64,000 nucleotides of DNA from NCBI RefSeq assembly GCF_002858675.1, contig NZ_PJZF01000001.1, positions 62,001 through 126,000 of the forward strand, read 5' to 3'. Below, in pieces: positions 1-10,921 of the stretch. Origin of the DNA: Chimaeribacter californicus (GTDB lineage Bacteria > Pseudomonadota > Gammaproteobacteria > Enterobacterales > Enterobacteriaceae). Numbering within the stretch: position 1 is the stretch's first letter; each line of letters begins with the position of its first letter. Both the position numbers and the translations under genes were made by a program. The notes under the pieces are model-generated. The model saw only the letters and a program-made list of their open reading frames with translations, did not search any database and was not told the DNA's origin.

Positions 1-612
1 ATCATGACCGTGGGTAAAAAGGTTGAGGAATTGATCGCCCGGCTGGCGCAGAAAGCGCGTGCTGCCGGTATCCACCTGGTGCTGGCTACCCAGCGGCCAT
101 CGGTAGATGTGATCACCGGCCTGATTAAAGCCAACATCCCGACGCGTATTGCCTTTACCGTCTCCAGTAAAATTGACTCACGTACCATCCTCGATCAGGG
201 TGGCGCAGAGTCCCTGCTGGGGATGGGGGACATGCTCTACATGGCACCTAACTCCTCGATTCCGGTGCGAGTACACGGTGCTTTTGTGCGCGATCAGGAA
301 GTGCACGCCGTGGTACAGGACTGGAAAGCCCGCGGGCGCCCACGTTACATCGACAGCATCACGACCGGGGCTGAAGAGGGCGAGGGCGGTGGGGGCCTTG
401 ACAGTGATGAGGAGCTTGACCCGCTGTTCGATCAGGCGGTCGCCTTTGTGATCGATAAGCGCCGTGCCTCGATTTCCGGTGTGCAGCGCCAGTTCCGCAT
501 CGGGTACAACCGGGCGGCACGTATCATTGAACAGATGGAAGCGCAGGGCATTGTCAGTGAGCCGGGGCATAACGGCAACCGCGATGTCCTGGCCCCACCA
601 CCGCACGAATAA
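1..612 (+). CDS. ftsK: DNA translocase FtsK, C-terminal part (5' truncated by window edge)
   Basis: This is the last ~203 codons of FtsK, the septal ATP-driven DNA pump that clears chromosome termini and activates XerCD at dif. The reading frame is open from the first base of the window, so the start lies outside it. The visible part begins just after the Walker B region of the RecA-like motor and carries the conserved stretch [19 protein letters not shown]. After a Gly/Glu-rich linker (about fragment residues 123-138) comes the gamma winged-helix domain, which reads KOPS DNA and contacts XerD (about residues 140-198, with [16 protein letters not shown]). The protein ends in APPPHE, typical of enterobacterial FtsK. 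lolA follows in the same direction, as in E. coli. Identity is secure; only the N-terminal membrane and linker domains cannot be assessed. Confidence 0.96.
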   Translation: MMTVGKKVEELIARLAQKARAAGIHLVLATQRPSVDVITGLIKANIPTRIAFTVSSKIDSRTILDQGGAESLLGMGDMLYMAPNSSIPVRVHGAFVRDQEVHAVVQDWKARGRPRYIDSITTGAEEGEGGGGLDSDEELDPLFDQAVAFVIDKRRASISGVQRQFRIGYNRAARIIEQMEAQGIVSEPGHNGNRDVLAPPPHE

Positions 613-624
613 ACTCTCTCCACT

Positions 625-651
625 CATAAGGGCCGCGTTGCGGCCCTTATG
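625..651 (+). terminator. Stem-loop after ftsK
   Basis: A perfect 12-bp inverted repeat (CATAAGGGCCGC, loop GTT, GCGGCCCTTATG) starts 12 bases after the ftsK stop. There is no T-tract, so it may act as a 3' end stabiliser or weak terminator rather than a strong intrinsic terminator. Confidence 0.6.
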
Positions 652-732
652 CAAAGAAGCGTAAAAGCAGGTGTTTTGAGATAAATAACCTACCGGCGAC
701 AAACCACAATCCGATACAGTTACATCACTTCG

Positions 733-748
733 CTAATGAAATCATTAG
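733..748. promoter_or_regulatory. Inverted repeat upstream of lolA
   Basis: CTAATGA-AA-TCATTAG is a perfect 7-bp inverted repeat located 41 bases before the chosen lolA start. Its size and position fit an operator half-site pair, but I do not recognise a regulator for it. Confidence 0.3.
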
Positions 749-789
749 TGTGTCCCGGTAATCATGGAATGTATGAGGTCATGGTCAGA

Positions 790-1401
790 ATGAAAAAATT
801 ATTAGCAGTAGGCTGTCTGTTAACGGCATTTACCTCAGCCTCCGTGTTGGCGGATGCCAGCAGTGACCTGAAAAGCCGCCTGGGCAAAGTAAACAGTTTC
901 CATGCCAGTTTTACCCAGAAAGTCACCGCCGATGATGGATCTGACGTCCAGCAGGGGGAAGGGGAGTTGTGGGTTAAACGTCCGAATTTGTTTAACTGGC
1001 ATATGACGTCCCCGGATGAAAGCGTGCTGGTTTCTGACGGCGAAACGCTGTGGTTCTATAATCCTTTTGTTGAGCAGGTCACGGCGACCTGGCTGAAAAA
1101 CGCTACCGGCAATACCCCGTTTATGCTGATTACCCGTAATAACAGCAGTGACTGGGCCAACTATGACGTTAAACAGCAGGGCGATAATTTTGAGCTGACG
1201 CCAAAATCCGCCAACGGCAACCTGAAGCAGTTTGCTATTACCGTGACCAACGACGGGACGATCAAAAGTTTTACTGCCGTGGAGCAGGATGGGCAACGCA
1301 GTGCGTATAACCTGAAAACTCAGCAGAACGGCGCTGTTGATGCCGGTAAATTCAAATTTACCCCGCCGAAGGGGGTGACGCTGGACGACCAGCGCCAGTG
1401 A
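790..1401 (+). CDS. lolA: Outer-membrane lipoprotein carrier protein LolA
   Basis: LolA is the periplasmic chaperone that takes mature lipoproteins from the LolCDE ABC transporter and passes them to LolB in the outer membrane. The 203-residue product equals the E. coli length. It has a Sec signal peptide ([11 protein letters not shown]..., predicted cleavage after VLA at about residue 21) and the conserved run [19 protein letters not shown] and GNTPFMLI of the LolA beta-barrel fold. I chose the ATG at 790 because MKKLL matches the homologues; an in-frame ATG at 781 and an upstream GTG at 736 would add hydrophilic residues before the signal peptide. The stop overlaps the region of the rarA start, so lolA and rarA are probably co-transcribed. 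Confidence 0.95.
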   Translation: MKKLLAVGCLLTAFTSASVLADASSDLKSRLGKVNSFHASFTQKVTADDGSDVQQGEGELWVKRPNLFNWHMTSPDESVLVSDGETLWFYNPFVEQVTATWLKNATGNTPFMLITRNNSSDWANYDVKQQGDNFELTPKSANGNLKQFAITVTNDGTIKSFTAVEQDGQRSAYNLKTQQNGAVDAGKFKFTPPKGVTLDDQRQ

Positions 1402-1408
1402 GGTGCGC

Positions 1409-4151
<2,743 letters not shown>

Positions 4152-4170
4152 TGCCGGCTTTTGACTGAAA

Positions 4171-4194
4171 AAAGCGCCTCCGGGCGCTTTTTTT
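4171..4194 (+). terminator. serS intrinsic terminator
   Basis: AAAGCGCC, loop TCCG, GGCGCTTT with a run of seven T residues. It sits 19 bases after the serS stop and is a textbook Rho-independent terminator. Confidence 0.9.
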
Positions 4195-4457
4195 ACGCCC
4201 ATTTTTTAGTTCAACGCTCCTTTCTTCAATTTCTTCGCGCCACTTCCCATTTTTAACTTCTTCCTGGTTTTCAGGCACCGACATTGTCACTTACTTGATA
4301 ATAAACAAAGTACTTACCCGGCAGGGGGCGTATTTTCCGGCAAGTCGTGCAGTCAAGGGTTCATAGGATGACAACCCCATATTACTGAGAACTTCTCAGA
4401 AGCTGCCGCACAGGGTGTCTGCGATGGCACGTTTGTGATCCACTAAAAGGGAAATAC
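4195..4457 (+). promoter_or_regulatory. dmsA promoter region with FNR box
   Basis: This 263-bp spacer between the serS terminator and dmsA begins with a pyrimidine-rich stretch (4200-4275). It then has an FNR-type box TTGAT-AATA-AACAA at 4295-4308, one mismatch from TTGAT-N4-ATCAA. A plausible -10 element TATTTT lies at 4331-4336. A transcript starting near 4343 would put the box centre at -41.5, the classic class II FNR activator position, leaving a 115-nt leader. The ribosome-binding site AAAAGGGAAA lies 7-16 bases before the dmsA ATG. Anaerobic FNR activation is inferred from this geometry and from knowledge of E. coli dms. Confidence 0.65.
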
Positions 4458-6902
4458 ATGAACGATTCTGAAATAACCCCCTTACTTGAAATTCCTGTTA
4501 GCCGCCGTGTTTTGATCAAAGGCGGCACCGGCAGTCTGGCCCTGGCTGCTGGGGGTGTCACCTTGCCCTTCGCGCAGGGTATGGCGGAAACCCCGGGAAA
4601 GTCTGCCCAGCAGCAGGAGAAAGTGGTCTGGAGCGCTTGCACAGTCAACTGCGGCAGCCGCTGCCCGCTACGGATGCATGTTGTGGGTAACGAGATCCTT
4701 TATGTGGAAACAGATAACACCGGCGATGATGATTATGAAGGGCTACATCAGGTGCGCGCCTGCCTGCGCGGGCGTTCGATGCGGCGGCGGATCGCGCATC
4801 CAGACCGCCTGAAATACCCGATGAAGCGGGTAGGCAAGCGCGGTGAAGGAAAATTTAAGCGTATCAGTTGGGATGAAGCCTTGGATATGCTGGCCGGAAC
4901 GCTGAAACACATTATCCGGGATTATGGTAATGAAGCCATTTATCTGAACTACGGTACCGGCACGCTGGGCGGTACCATGACCCGTTCCTGGCCGCCGGGA
5001 AAAACTTTAATTGCCCGGTTGATGAACTGTTGCGGCGGCTATCTCAACCACTATGGAGATTACAGCTCGGCCCAGATTGCCGCCGGCCTGAATTATACCT
5101 ACGGCGGCTGGGCAGACGGTAACAGCCCGTCCGATATTGAAAACAGCAAGCTGGTGGTGCTGTTCGGCAATAATCCGGGTGAAACGCGAATGAGTGGCGG
5201 CGGGGTCACTTACTATCTGGAGCAGGCACGCCAGAAATCCAACGCCCGTCTGATCATCATTGATCCGCGCTATACCGATACCGGCGCAGGCCGGGAAGAT
5301 GAATGGATTCCGCTGCGCCCAGGAACCGACGCCGCACTGGCCTCAGCCCTGGCGTACGTTATGATTACGGAAAACCTGATAGATCAGGCGTTTCTTGATG
5401 CTTACTGCGTAGGCTACGATGAGAAAACCCTGCCGCCCGGCGTCCCGCCGGAAGCGAGCTATAAAGCCTATATTCTTGGGCAGGGAAAAGACACCACAGC
5501 GAAAACCCCTGCCTGGGCAGCCGCAATTACCGGCGTCCCGGAAAGCAAAATTATCCAGCTGGCGCGGGAAATCGGCCAGAGTAAACCGGCCTTTATCTCC
5601 CAGGGATGGGGGCCGCAGCGTCATGCCAATGGTGAAACCACCACCCGTGCCATTGCAATGCTGGCGATCATGACCGGTAACGTCGGCATTTCCGGCGGGA
5701 ATTCAGGTGCCCGTGAGGGAGCCTACAGCCTGCCTTTCGTACGGATGCCGACGCTGGAAAATCCGGTGAAGGCCAGCATTTCTATGTTTATGTGGACAGA
5801 CGCTATCCTCCGCGGCCCGGAAATGACCGCCCGACGTGATGGAGTGCGCGGTAAGGATAAGCTGGATGTGCCTATTAAATTTATCTGGAATTACGCCGGC
5901 AATTGCCTGATCAATCAGCATTCTGATATTAACCGGACGCATGAAATTCTTCAGGATGACTCCCTGTGTGAAATGATTGTGGTGATTGATAACCACATGA
6001 CCTCCTCGGCCAGGTATGCCGATATTCTCCTGCCCGATTGCACCGCCGCTGAGCAGATGGATTTCTGCCTGGATGCCTCCTGCGGCAACATGGACTACGC
6101 GATTTTTGCCGATCGAGTCATCGCGCCGCCTTTCGAGTGTAAAACCCTCTATGAGATGACCACCGCACTGGCGAAACGGCTGGGAGTGCAAGAGCGATTT
6201 ACCGAGGGCCGCAGTCAGGAACAGTGGCTGCGTTACCTTTATCAGCAATCCCGAGAGGCTATCCCTGACTTGCCTGACTTCGACCAGTTCCGCCGTCAGG
6301 GGATATTCAAACAGCGCGACCCCCAGGGGCATCACGTTGCCTACCGCGAATTCCGGCAGGATCCGGCCGCCAATCCCCTGGCGACACCGTCCGGCAAAAT
6401 TGAAATCTATTCGGCACAACTGGCGGAGATCGCTGCGATCTGGCAGTTGGCCGAGGGCGATGTCATCGATCCTTTACCGATCTATGCCGCTGGTTTTGAA
6501 AGTCATGACGATTCGCTTAGCCTGCGCTACCCCCTGCAACTGACCGGTTTTCATTATAAAGCCCGCACTCACTCTACCTACGGCAATGTGGATGTCTTGA
6601 AAGCGTCCTGTCGCCAGGAGATGTGGATTAACCCCCATGACGCCGCAAAACGGCAGATTGCCAATGGCGATCTGATCCGCATTTTCAACGATCGCGGTGA
6701 AGTCCGTATTACCGCCAGGGTAACGCCACGTATTTTGCCGGGTGTGGTTGCCCTGGGCGAAGGGGCCTGGTACAGCCCTGACGCACAGAAAATTGATCAT
6801 GCCGGCTCGATTAACGTGCTGACATCGCAGCGCCCTTCACCGCTGGCGAAAGGGAACCCTTCGCACAGCAATCTGGTGCAGGTCGAAAAGGTAAAAGCTT
6901 AA
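4458..6902 (+). CDS. dmsA: Anaerobic dimethyl sulfoxide reductase catalytic subunit A
   Basis: DmsA is the molybdopterin (bis-MGD) subunit that reduces DMSO and some N-oxides with electrons from menaquinol through DmsC and DmsB. It is 814 residues, the normal family length. The N-terminus carries a twin-arginine signal (VSRRVLIKGG at about 14-23, then a hydrophobic stretch), so it is exported folded via Tat. A [4Fe-4S] motif follows (CTVNCGSRC... and a fourth Cys in VRACLRG). The conserved YGTGTLGGTMTRSWPPG and YGDYSSAQI segments contain the serine expected to ligate molybdenum. The C-terminal molydopterin-dinucleotide-binding domain is present (TGFHYKARTHSTYGNVD). dmsB starts 10 bases downstream. 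The anaerobic promoter upstream and the accessory dmsD gene downstream support the call. Confidence 0.95.
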   Translation: MNDSEITPLLEIPVSRRVLIKGGTGSLALAAGGVTLPFAQGMAETPGKSAQQQEKVVWSACTVNCGSRCPLRMHVVGNEILYVETDNTGDDDYEGLHQVRACLRGRSMRRRIAHPDRLKYPMKRVGKRGEGKFKRISWDEALDMLAGTLKHIIRDYGNEAIYLNYGTGTLGGTMTRSWPPGKTLIARLMNCCGGYLNHYGDYSSAQIAAGLNYTYGGWADGNSPSDIENSKLVVLFGNNPGETRMSGGGVTYYLEQARQKSNARLIIIDPRYTDTGAGREDEWIPLRPGTDAALASALAYVMITENLIDQAFLDAYCVGYDEKTLPPGVPPEASYKAYILGQGKDTTAKTPAWAAAITGVPESKIIQLAREIGQSKPAFISQGWGPQRHANGETTTRAIAMLAIMTGNVGISGGNSGAREGAYSLPFVRMPTLENPVKASISMFMWTDAILRGPEMTARRDGVRGKDKLDVPIKFIWNYAGNCLINQHSDINRTHEILQDDSLCEMIVVIDNHMTSSARYADILLPDCTAAEQMDFCLDASCGNMDYAIFADRVIAPPFECKTLYEMTTALAKRLGVQERFTEGRSQEQWLRYLYQQSREAIPDLPDFDQFRRQGIFKQRDPQGHHVAYREFRQDPAANPLATPSGKIEIYSAQLAEIAAIWQLAEGDVIDPLPIYAAGFESHDDSLSLRYPLQLTGFHYKARTHSTYGNVDVLKASCRQEMWINPHDAAKRQIANGDLIRIFNDRGEVRITARVTPRILPGVVALGEGAWYSPDAQKIDHAGSINVLTSQRPSPLAKGNPSHSNLVQVEKVKA

Positions 6903-6912
6903 GGAGCAAAGA

Positions 6913-7530
6913 ATGACAACCCAATATGGCTTTTATATTGATTCCAGCCGTTGTACCGGTTGTAAGACCTGTGAGCTGGCGTGCAAGGATTTTAAAAACC
7001 TGACGCCTGATGTCAGTTTCCGCCGTGTCTATGAATATGCGGGCGGCAGCTGGCAAAAAGAGGGGGCCGGGTGGCAGCAGAATGTTTTTGCTTACTATCT
7101 TTCGCTGTCTTGCAACCACTGTGCAGACCCGGCCTGCACCAAAGTTTGCCCCAGCGGCGCAATGCATAAACGGGCTGATGGGTTCGTGGTGGTGAATGAA
7201 GAGGTATGCATTGGCTGCCGTTATTGCCACATGGCTTGCCCTTATGGGGCACCGCAGTACAACGCAGCCAAAGGTCATATGACCAAATGCGATGGGTGTT
7301 ACACGCGTGTCGCTGAGGGTAAAAAGCCCATTTGCGTGGAGTCTTGTCCGCTGCGGGCACTGGACATGGCGCCGATAGATGAACTCCGAGCCAAATATGG
7401 GGAGCTGGCTGAGGTTGCTCCCCTGCCTGCCGCGCACTTTACCCGGCCGAATATCGTTATTAAGCCGAACGCCAACTACCGGCCGGTAGGAGACACTACC
7501 GGCCATCTGGCAAATCCAAAGGAGGTGTGA
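6913..7530 (+). CDS. dmsB: DMSO reductase iron-sulfur subunit B
   Basis: DmsB relays electrons from membrane DmsC to DmsA through four [4Fe-4S] clusters. The 205-residue protein equals E. coli DmsB in length and has the four ferredoxin-like cysteine groups in order: CTGCKTCELAC (about residues 14-24), CNHCADPACTKVC (about 67-79), CIGCRYCHMAC (about 99-109) and CDGCYTRVAEGKKPICVESC (about 126-145). It has no signal peptide and should be co-exported with DmsA. The gene lies 10 bases after dmsA with AAGGAG before the ATG, and dmsC follows after one base. It is a core member of the dms operon. Confidence 0.95.
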   Translation: MTTQYGFYIDSSRCTGCKTCELACKDFKNLTPDVSFRRVYEYAGGSWQKEGAGWQQNVFAYYLSLSCNHCADPACTKVCPSGAMHKRADGFVVVNEEVCIGCRYCHMACPYGAPQYNAAKGHMTKCDGCYTRVAEGKKPICVESCPLRALDMAPIDELRAKYGELAEVAPLPAAHFTRPNIVIKPNANYRPVGDTTGHLANPKEV

Positions 7531-7531
7531 G

Positions 7532-8395
7532 ATGGGAACGGGATGGCATGAATGGCCGCTGATCGTTTTTACGGTGCTGGGGCAGTGTGTGGTAGGGGCG
7601 TTTATTGTGATGGCGCTGGTGCTGGCGGAAGGCAAACAGGTGAGCCGGGTGGTGCATACTGCCCGGCTACGGATGTTTTTCCTGTGGGTACTGATGGGCA
7701 TGGCTTTTGTTGCGTCCGTAATGCACTTGGGTTCACCTGCACGGATGTTTAATGCGCTTAACCGCATGGGTGCTTCGCCCCTTAGTAATGAGATTGCCAG
7801 TGGCTCACTATTTTTTGCGCTGGGCGGTTTGTATTGGCTGCTGGCGGTATTCAATAAACTGCCGCCGGCACTCAGCAAACCCTGGCTTCTGGTGACCAGC
7901 CTGGCCGGCATCGGCTTTATCTATGCAATGGGGCGCGTTTACCACATCACTACTGTCCCGACCTGGAGCCCGGTGTACACCTCGCTCAGTTTTGCCCTGA
8001 CGGCCCTGATCGGTGGCCCGCTGCTGGGTTATTTACTTCTGCGGTCGGCTGGCGTGGTTACCCGCGGCAGTGTGCGTTTATTACCGTTGGTGAGCCTGCT
8101 GGCATTGATCATCAGCTGTATTGCCTGGTTCAGTCAGGTGGCGGGGTTGAACAGCATCCATAGTTCGGTACAGACGGCCTCTTCTTTAGTACCGGCACTG
8201 GGCGACTTGCTGGCCTGGCGGCTGGCGTTGATTGCCATCGGGCTGGGCTGCTGGATTGCTCCGCTGTTAAAACAAAAAACGCCCGGTATTTTAACCCTGG
8301 CAAGCGGATTTACGCTGGTGGTTGCCGGTGAGCTAATCGGGCGCGGGATCTTCTACGGACTGCATATGACGGTTGGCCTGACCTACGGCGGCTAG
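7532..8395 (+). CDS. dmsC: DMSO reductase membrane anchor subunit C
   Basis: DmsC is the integral membrane anchor and menaquinol oxidase subunit of DMSO reductase. The 287-residue product is strongly hydrophobic with about eight predicted membrane helices, beginning with the segment HEWPLIVFTVLGQCVVG. It shows family-typical MHLGSPARMFNALNRMGASPLSNEI. Its start follows the dmsB stop by one base and is preceded by an almost perfect Shine-Dalgarno AAAGGAGGTG placed inside the end of dmsB, so translation is tightly linked. The next gene, dmsD, starts 62 bases later without an obvious terminator between them. Confidence 0.94.
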   Translation: MGTGWHEWPLIVFTVLGQCVVGAFIVMALVLAEGKQVSRVVHTARLRMFFLWVLMGMAFVASVMHLGSPARMFNALNRMGASPLSNEIASGSLFFALGGLYWLLAVFNKLPPALSKPWLLVTSLAGIGFIYAMGRVYHITTVPTWSPVYTSLSFALTALIGGPLLGYLLLRSAGVVTRGSVRLLPLVSLLALIISCIAWFSQVAGLNSIHSSVQTASSLVPALGDLLAWRLALIAIGLGCWIAPLLKQKTPGILTLASGFTLVVAGELIGRGIFYGLHMTVGLTYGG

Positions 8396-8457
8396 TGCTT
8401 CAATATTGTCGGCTTATCATCTGGGTAAGCCGGTTTCTTACTTCAAAGGTTATTATC

Positions 8458-9057
8458 ATGCTGCAAAACCTTGCCCTGACCGGCCGCCTATGCGGTGCGC
8501 TGCTCTATCATCCGCCGGGTGTACCCGAATTTGAGACGGTAAAGCCCCTGTTTATGTCAGCCGCGTGGGTTAAGGCCTGGCCTTATGGTTCGGATGCCAT
8601 ACTCGCCTCGCTTTCCGAAGGGTTTTCCCAACCTTCCCATGAGCCACTAAGCGAGGCTTATCAGCGCCTGTTTATTGGGCCTGATGCCCTTGCAGCGCCC
8701 CCATGGGGATCGGTTTATCTGGATCGGGAGAGTGTGGTGTTTGGTGACTCTACCCTGGCATTGCGTCATTGGTTATCAGCACGGGGGATTACGTCTTATC
8801 ACCCGCCGCAGGAGCCGGAAGATCATATTGGCTTATTATTGCTGATGGCCGCCTGGCTGGCAGAGGAGCGCCCGGCAGACGTGGATGAGTTTCTTTCTGA
8901 ACACCTGCTGCCCTGGGCACCGCACTATCTCACCTTATTGGAAGCTGCCGCCAGGCATCCTTTCTATCAGGCCGCGGCATCCCTGACTCACGTCACACTC
9001 TCTGGCTGGCGCATGGTGCGAGAGATAGAGGTACCTATAAAAATACTGTATCGCTGA
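8458..9057 (+). CDS. dmsD: TorD-family Tat proofreading chaperone DmsD
   Basis: DmsD binds the twin-arginine leader of DmsA, helps cofactor insertion, and holds the enzyme back from the Tat translocon until it is folded. The 199-residue cytosolic protein shows TorD/DmsD family signatures: an N-terminal MLQNLALTGRLCGALLY, YQRLFIGPDALAAPPWGSVYLDR at about 72-95, and EPEDHIGLLLLMAAWL at about 120-135 containing the conserved E-P-x-D-H. I used the ATG at 8458 because it follows an AAAGG site and gives the family N-terminus; an upstream ATG at 8395 would overlap the dmsC stop. In E. coli dmsD lies in the separate ynf cluster, so its place directly after dmsC is a difference. The stop overlaps the next start by one base. 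Confidence 0.9.
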   Translation: MLQNLALTGRLCGALLYHPPGVPEFETVKPLFMSAAWVKAWPYGSDAILASLSEGFSQPSHEPLSEAYQRLFIGPDALAAPPWGSVYLDRESVVFGDSTLALRHWLSARGITSYHPPQEPEDHIGLLLLMAAWLAEERPADVDEFLSEHLLPWAPHYLTLLEAAARHPFYQAAASLTHVTLSGWRMVREIEVPIKILYR

Positions 9058-9626
9058 TGTGTGCTGCTAAAAAACACGATGAGTCAGGCCTGGATTTCTC
9101 ACAGCGAGTCAGCCGGCGCGGCTTGCTACGTAGCCTGTTCAATGCAGCGCGGCCGGTCTCCCCTTTCCCAGAAGGCCCGGTGGCTGTGCGGCCACCGCAA
9201 GCCTTGCAGGGAAAGGGGTTTCTGGCCCGTTGCAACGGATGCGGAGCCTGTGCCGAAGCCTGCCGGGTAGGCATGATCCGTCTGATTCAAGGGAGGGCGG
9301 AAATTGTTGTCGATACCGCAGCATGTGACGGTTGTCTGGCCTGTACACTGGTGTGTCAGACTGGGGCACTTTCTGCCGACACAGAAAAAAACATGGGCTT
9401 ACGTCCGGCTATTACCGCCGGGTGTCTAGGCCACCTGGATATCGTGTGCCGCTTGTGCGCAAACGCCTGTTCTGCGTCGGCAATATTTTTTAATCAAGAA
9501 AATGTTCCATCCATTATTGAGGCCCAATGTTGGGGCTGCGGCGCCTGTAAACTTGCTTGTTATCATGGGCATATTAATTTGATTCCCTTTAGGCATGACA
9601 CCCACCCGACAAGGGTTGATAAATGA
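9057..9626 (+). CDS. NapF-type ferredoxin, probable maturation factor
   Basis: This 189-residue protein has four iron-sulfur cysteine groups: CNGCGACAEAC (about residues 60-70), CDGCLACTLVC (about 91-101), a shorter CRLCANAC (about 132-139) and CWGCGACKLAC (about 160-170). The N-terminal VSRRGLLRSLF segment resembles the arginine-rich N-terminus of NapF, the cytosolic ferredoxin that helps mature periplasmic nitrate reductase. No nap genes are present here. The start overlaps the dmsD stop (TGATG), so it is translationally coupled to dmsD and is probably the last gene of the dms operon. A role in loading iron-sulfur or molybdenum centres into DmsA is an inference from NapF; no catalytic function can be read from the sequence. 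Confidence 0.82.
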   Translation: MCAAKKHDESGLDFSQRVSRRGLLRSLFNAARPVSPFPEGPVAVRPPQALQGKGFLARCNGCGACAEACRVGMIRLIQGRAEIVVDTAACDGCLACTLVCQTGALSADTEKNMGLRPAITAGCLGHLDIVCRLCANACSASAIFFNQENVPSIIEAQCWGCGACKLACYHGHINLIPFRHDTHPTRVDK

Positions 9627-9701
9627 TTTCAATCAAGGAGTAACACTTTGTGCTGCCGGGTTTTTTTACTGGATTGACTTTTTAATGGCGGGTGGCATGA
9701 T
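9621..9701 (+). promoter_or_regulatory. Candidate ycaD promoter with FNR-like box
   Basis: ATGAT-TTCA-ATCAA at 9621-9634 is one mismatch from the FNR consensus and overlaps the end of the ferredoxin gene. Further on, TTGACT (9674-9679) and CATGAT (9696-9701) with a 16-bp spacer form a plausible sigma70 promoter for ycaD. The box lies far upstream of that promoter (about -80), so FNR control is uncertain. Confidence 0.35.
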
Positions 9702-9738
9702 GCGCGCACTCTTCGCCTCCTGATTATCATCCACGACT

Positions 9739-10884
9739 ATGTCTGCCTACTCCCGCCCGGTGCTGTTACTGCTCTGTGGGCTTTTATTGCTGACCGTTTC
9801 AATTGCGGTTCTGAACACACTGGTGCCTTTATGGCTGACCCACGAATCGTTACCGACCTGGCAGATCGGGCTGGTCAGCTCCGCTTATTTTTGCGGTAAC
9901 CTTGTCGGTACATTGATTGCCGGCGCGGTGATTAAACGCTATGGCTTTAATCGCAGTTATTATTTCTCCTGTCTGGTGTTTGCGTTGGCCACTGCCGGGC
10001 TGGCGTACTCGGTCAATTTCTGGGCCTGGCTGGGTTGCCGTTACTTTGCTGGGGTAGGGTGCGCGCTGATTTGGGTTGTAGTGGAAAGTGCATTGTTGCG
10101 CAGCGGCACGGTGCAGAATCGCGGCCAATTACTGGCCGCGTATATGATGACCTATTACCTGGCCACCGTAAGCGGGCAGTTGTTGCTGGGGATAATGCCT
10201 ACCGGGCTGCTGAGCGTGCTGCCCTGGGTAACGGCCCTGGTTCTCTTCGCCATGTTACCGCTGTTCTTTGCGGCATTCGGTTATCAGGATGTGACCCAGC
10301 CACATACTTCGGTATGGCCGATGCTGAAACGTCGTGATGCCCGCCTGGGAATTAATGGCTGCATCATTTCCGGGATTGTTTTGGGCTCTCTTTATGGGCT
10401 GATGCCGCTTTACCTTTCTCATCAGGGAATGAGCGACGGCAATGTCGGCTATTGGATGGCGTTGCTGGTGAGTGCAGGTATTGTCGGGCAGTGGCCGGTA
10501 GGGCGGCTGGCCGATCGTTACGGACGTTTGCTGGTGCTGCGTATTCAGGTGTTTGTGGTGATGTTGGGCAGCGTAGCAATGTTAAGCGGTTATGCCATGG
10601 CACCCACACTGTTTATTCTTGGCTGCGCAGGCTTTACATTGTACCCGGTCGCCATGGCCTGGGCATGTGAACGCGTCCCGGCGCATGAGCTGGTGGCGAT
10701 GAATCAGGCATTGTTGATGAGTTATACCATTGGCAGCTTGACCGGCCCGACCATGACAGCAATATTAATGCAGCATTATTCGGATCAGTTGCTGTTTGTG
10801 ATGATTGCTGCAGTGGCATTAATCTATATGGTCATGCTTTTCAAAAAAGCCGGCCATTCCTCGACGCCGGTGGCTACAGCCTGA
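9739..10884 (+). CDS. ycaD: Major facilitator superfamily transporter YcaD
   Basis: YcaD is an inner-membrane MFS permease of unknown substrate. The 381-residue product has about twelve hydrophobic segments. After the second helix it has the motif [17 protein letters not shown], a version of the MFS loop 2-3 motif, and it repeats the pattern in the second half as [15 protein letters not shown] (about residues 252-266). Length and gene position after dms match E. coli ycaD (382 residues). No clear Shine-Dalgarno sequence precedes the ATG at 9739. A bidirectional terminator separates it from the convergent pflA. The substrate cannot be inferred. Confidence 0.9.
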   Translation: MSAYSRPVLLLLCGLLLLTVSIAVLNTLVPLWLTHESLPTWQIGLVSSAYFCGNLVGTLIAGAVIKRYGFNRSYYFSCLVFALATAGLAYSVNFWAWLGCRYFAGVGCALIWVVVESALLRSGTVQNRGQLLAAYMMTYYLATVSGQLLLGIMPTGLLSVLPWVTALVLFAMLPLFFAAFGYQDVTQPHTSVWPMLKRRDARLGINGCIISGIVLGSLYGLMPLYLSHQGMSDGNVGYWMALLVSAGIVGQWPVGRLADRYGRLLVLRIQVFVVMLGSVAMLSGYAMAPTLFILGCAGFTLYPVAMAWACERVPAHELVAMNQALLMSYTIGSLTGPTMTAILMQHYSDQLLFVMIAAVALIYMVMLFKKAGHSSTPVATA

Positions 10885-10885
10885 G

Positions 10886-10920
10886 ATAAAGGCGCGGATA
10901 GTCACTATCCGCGCCTTTAT
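10886..10920. terminator. Bidirectional terminator between ycaD and pflA
   Basis: A perfect 16-bp inverted repeat (ATAAAGGCGCGGATAG, loop TCA, CTATCCGCGCCTTTAT) begins 2 bases after the ycaD stop and ends 2 bases before the pflA stop. Its A/T-rich ends allow termination in both directions. Confidence 0.85.
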
Positions 10921-10921
10921 A

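Noticed and set aside
811-816. LolA as a lipoprotein, because its signal peptide contains a Cys (AVGC)
   Set aside because: The Cys is at residue 9, too early for a lipobox, and LolA is a soluble periplasmic protein with a normal cleavage site near residue 21.
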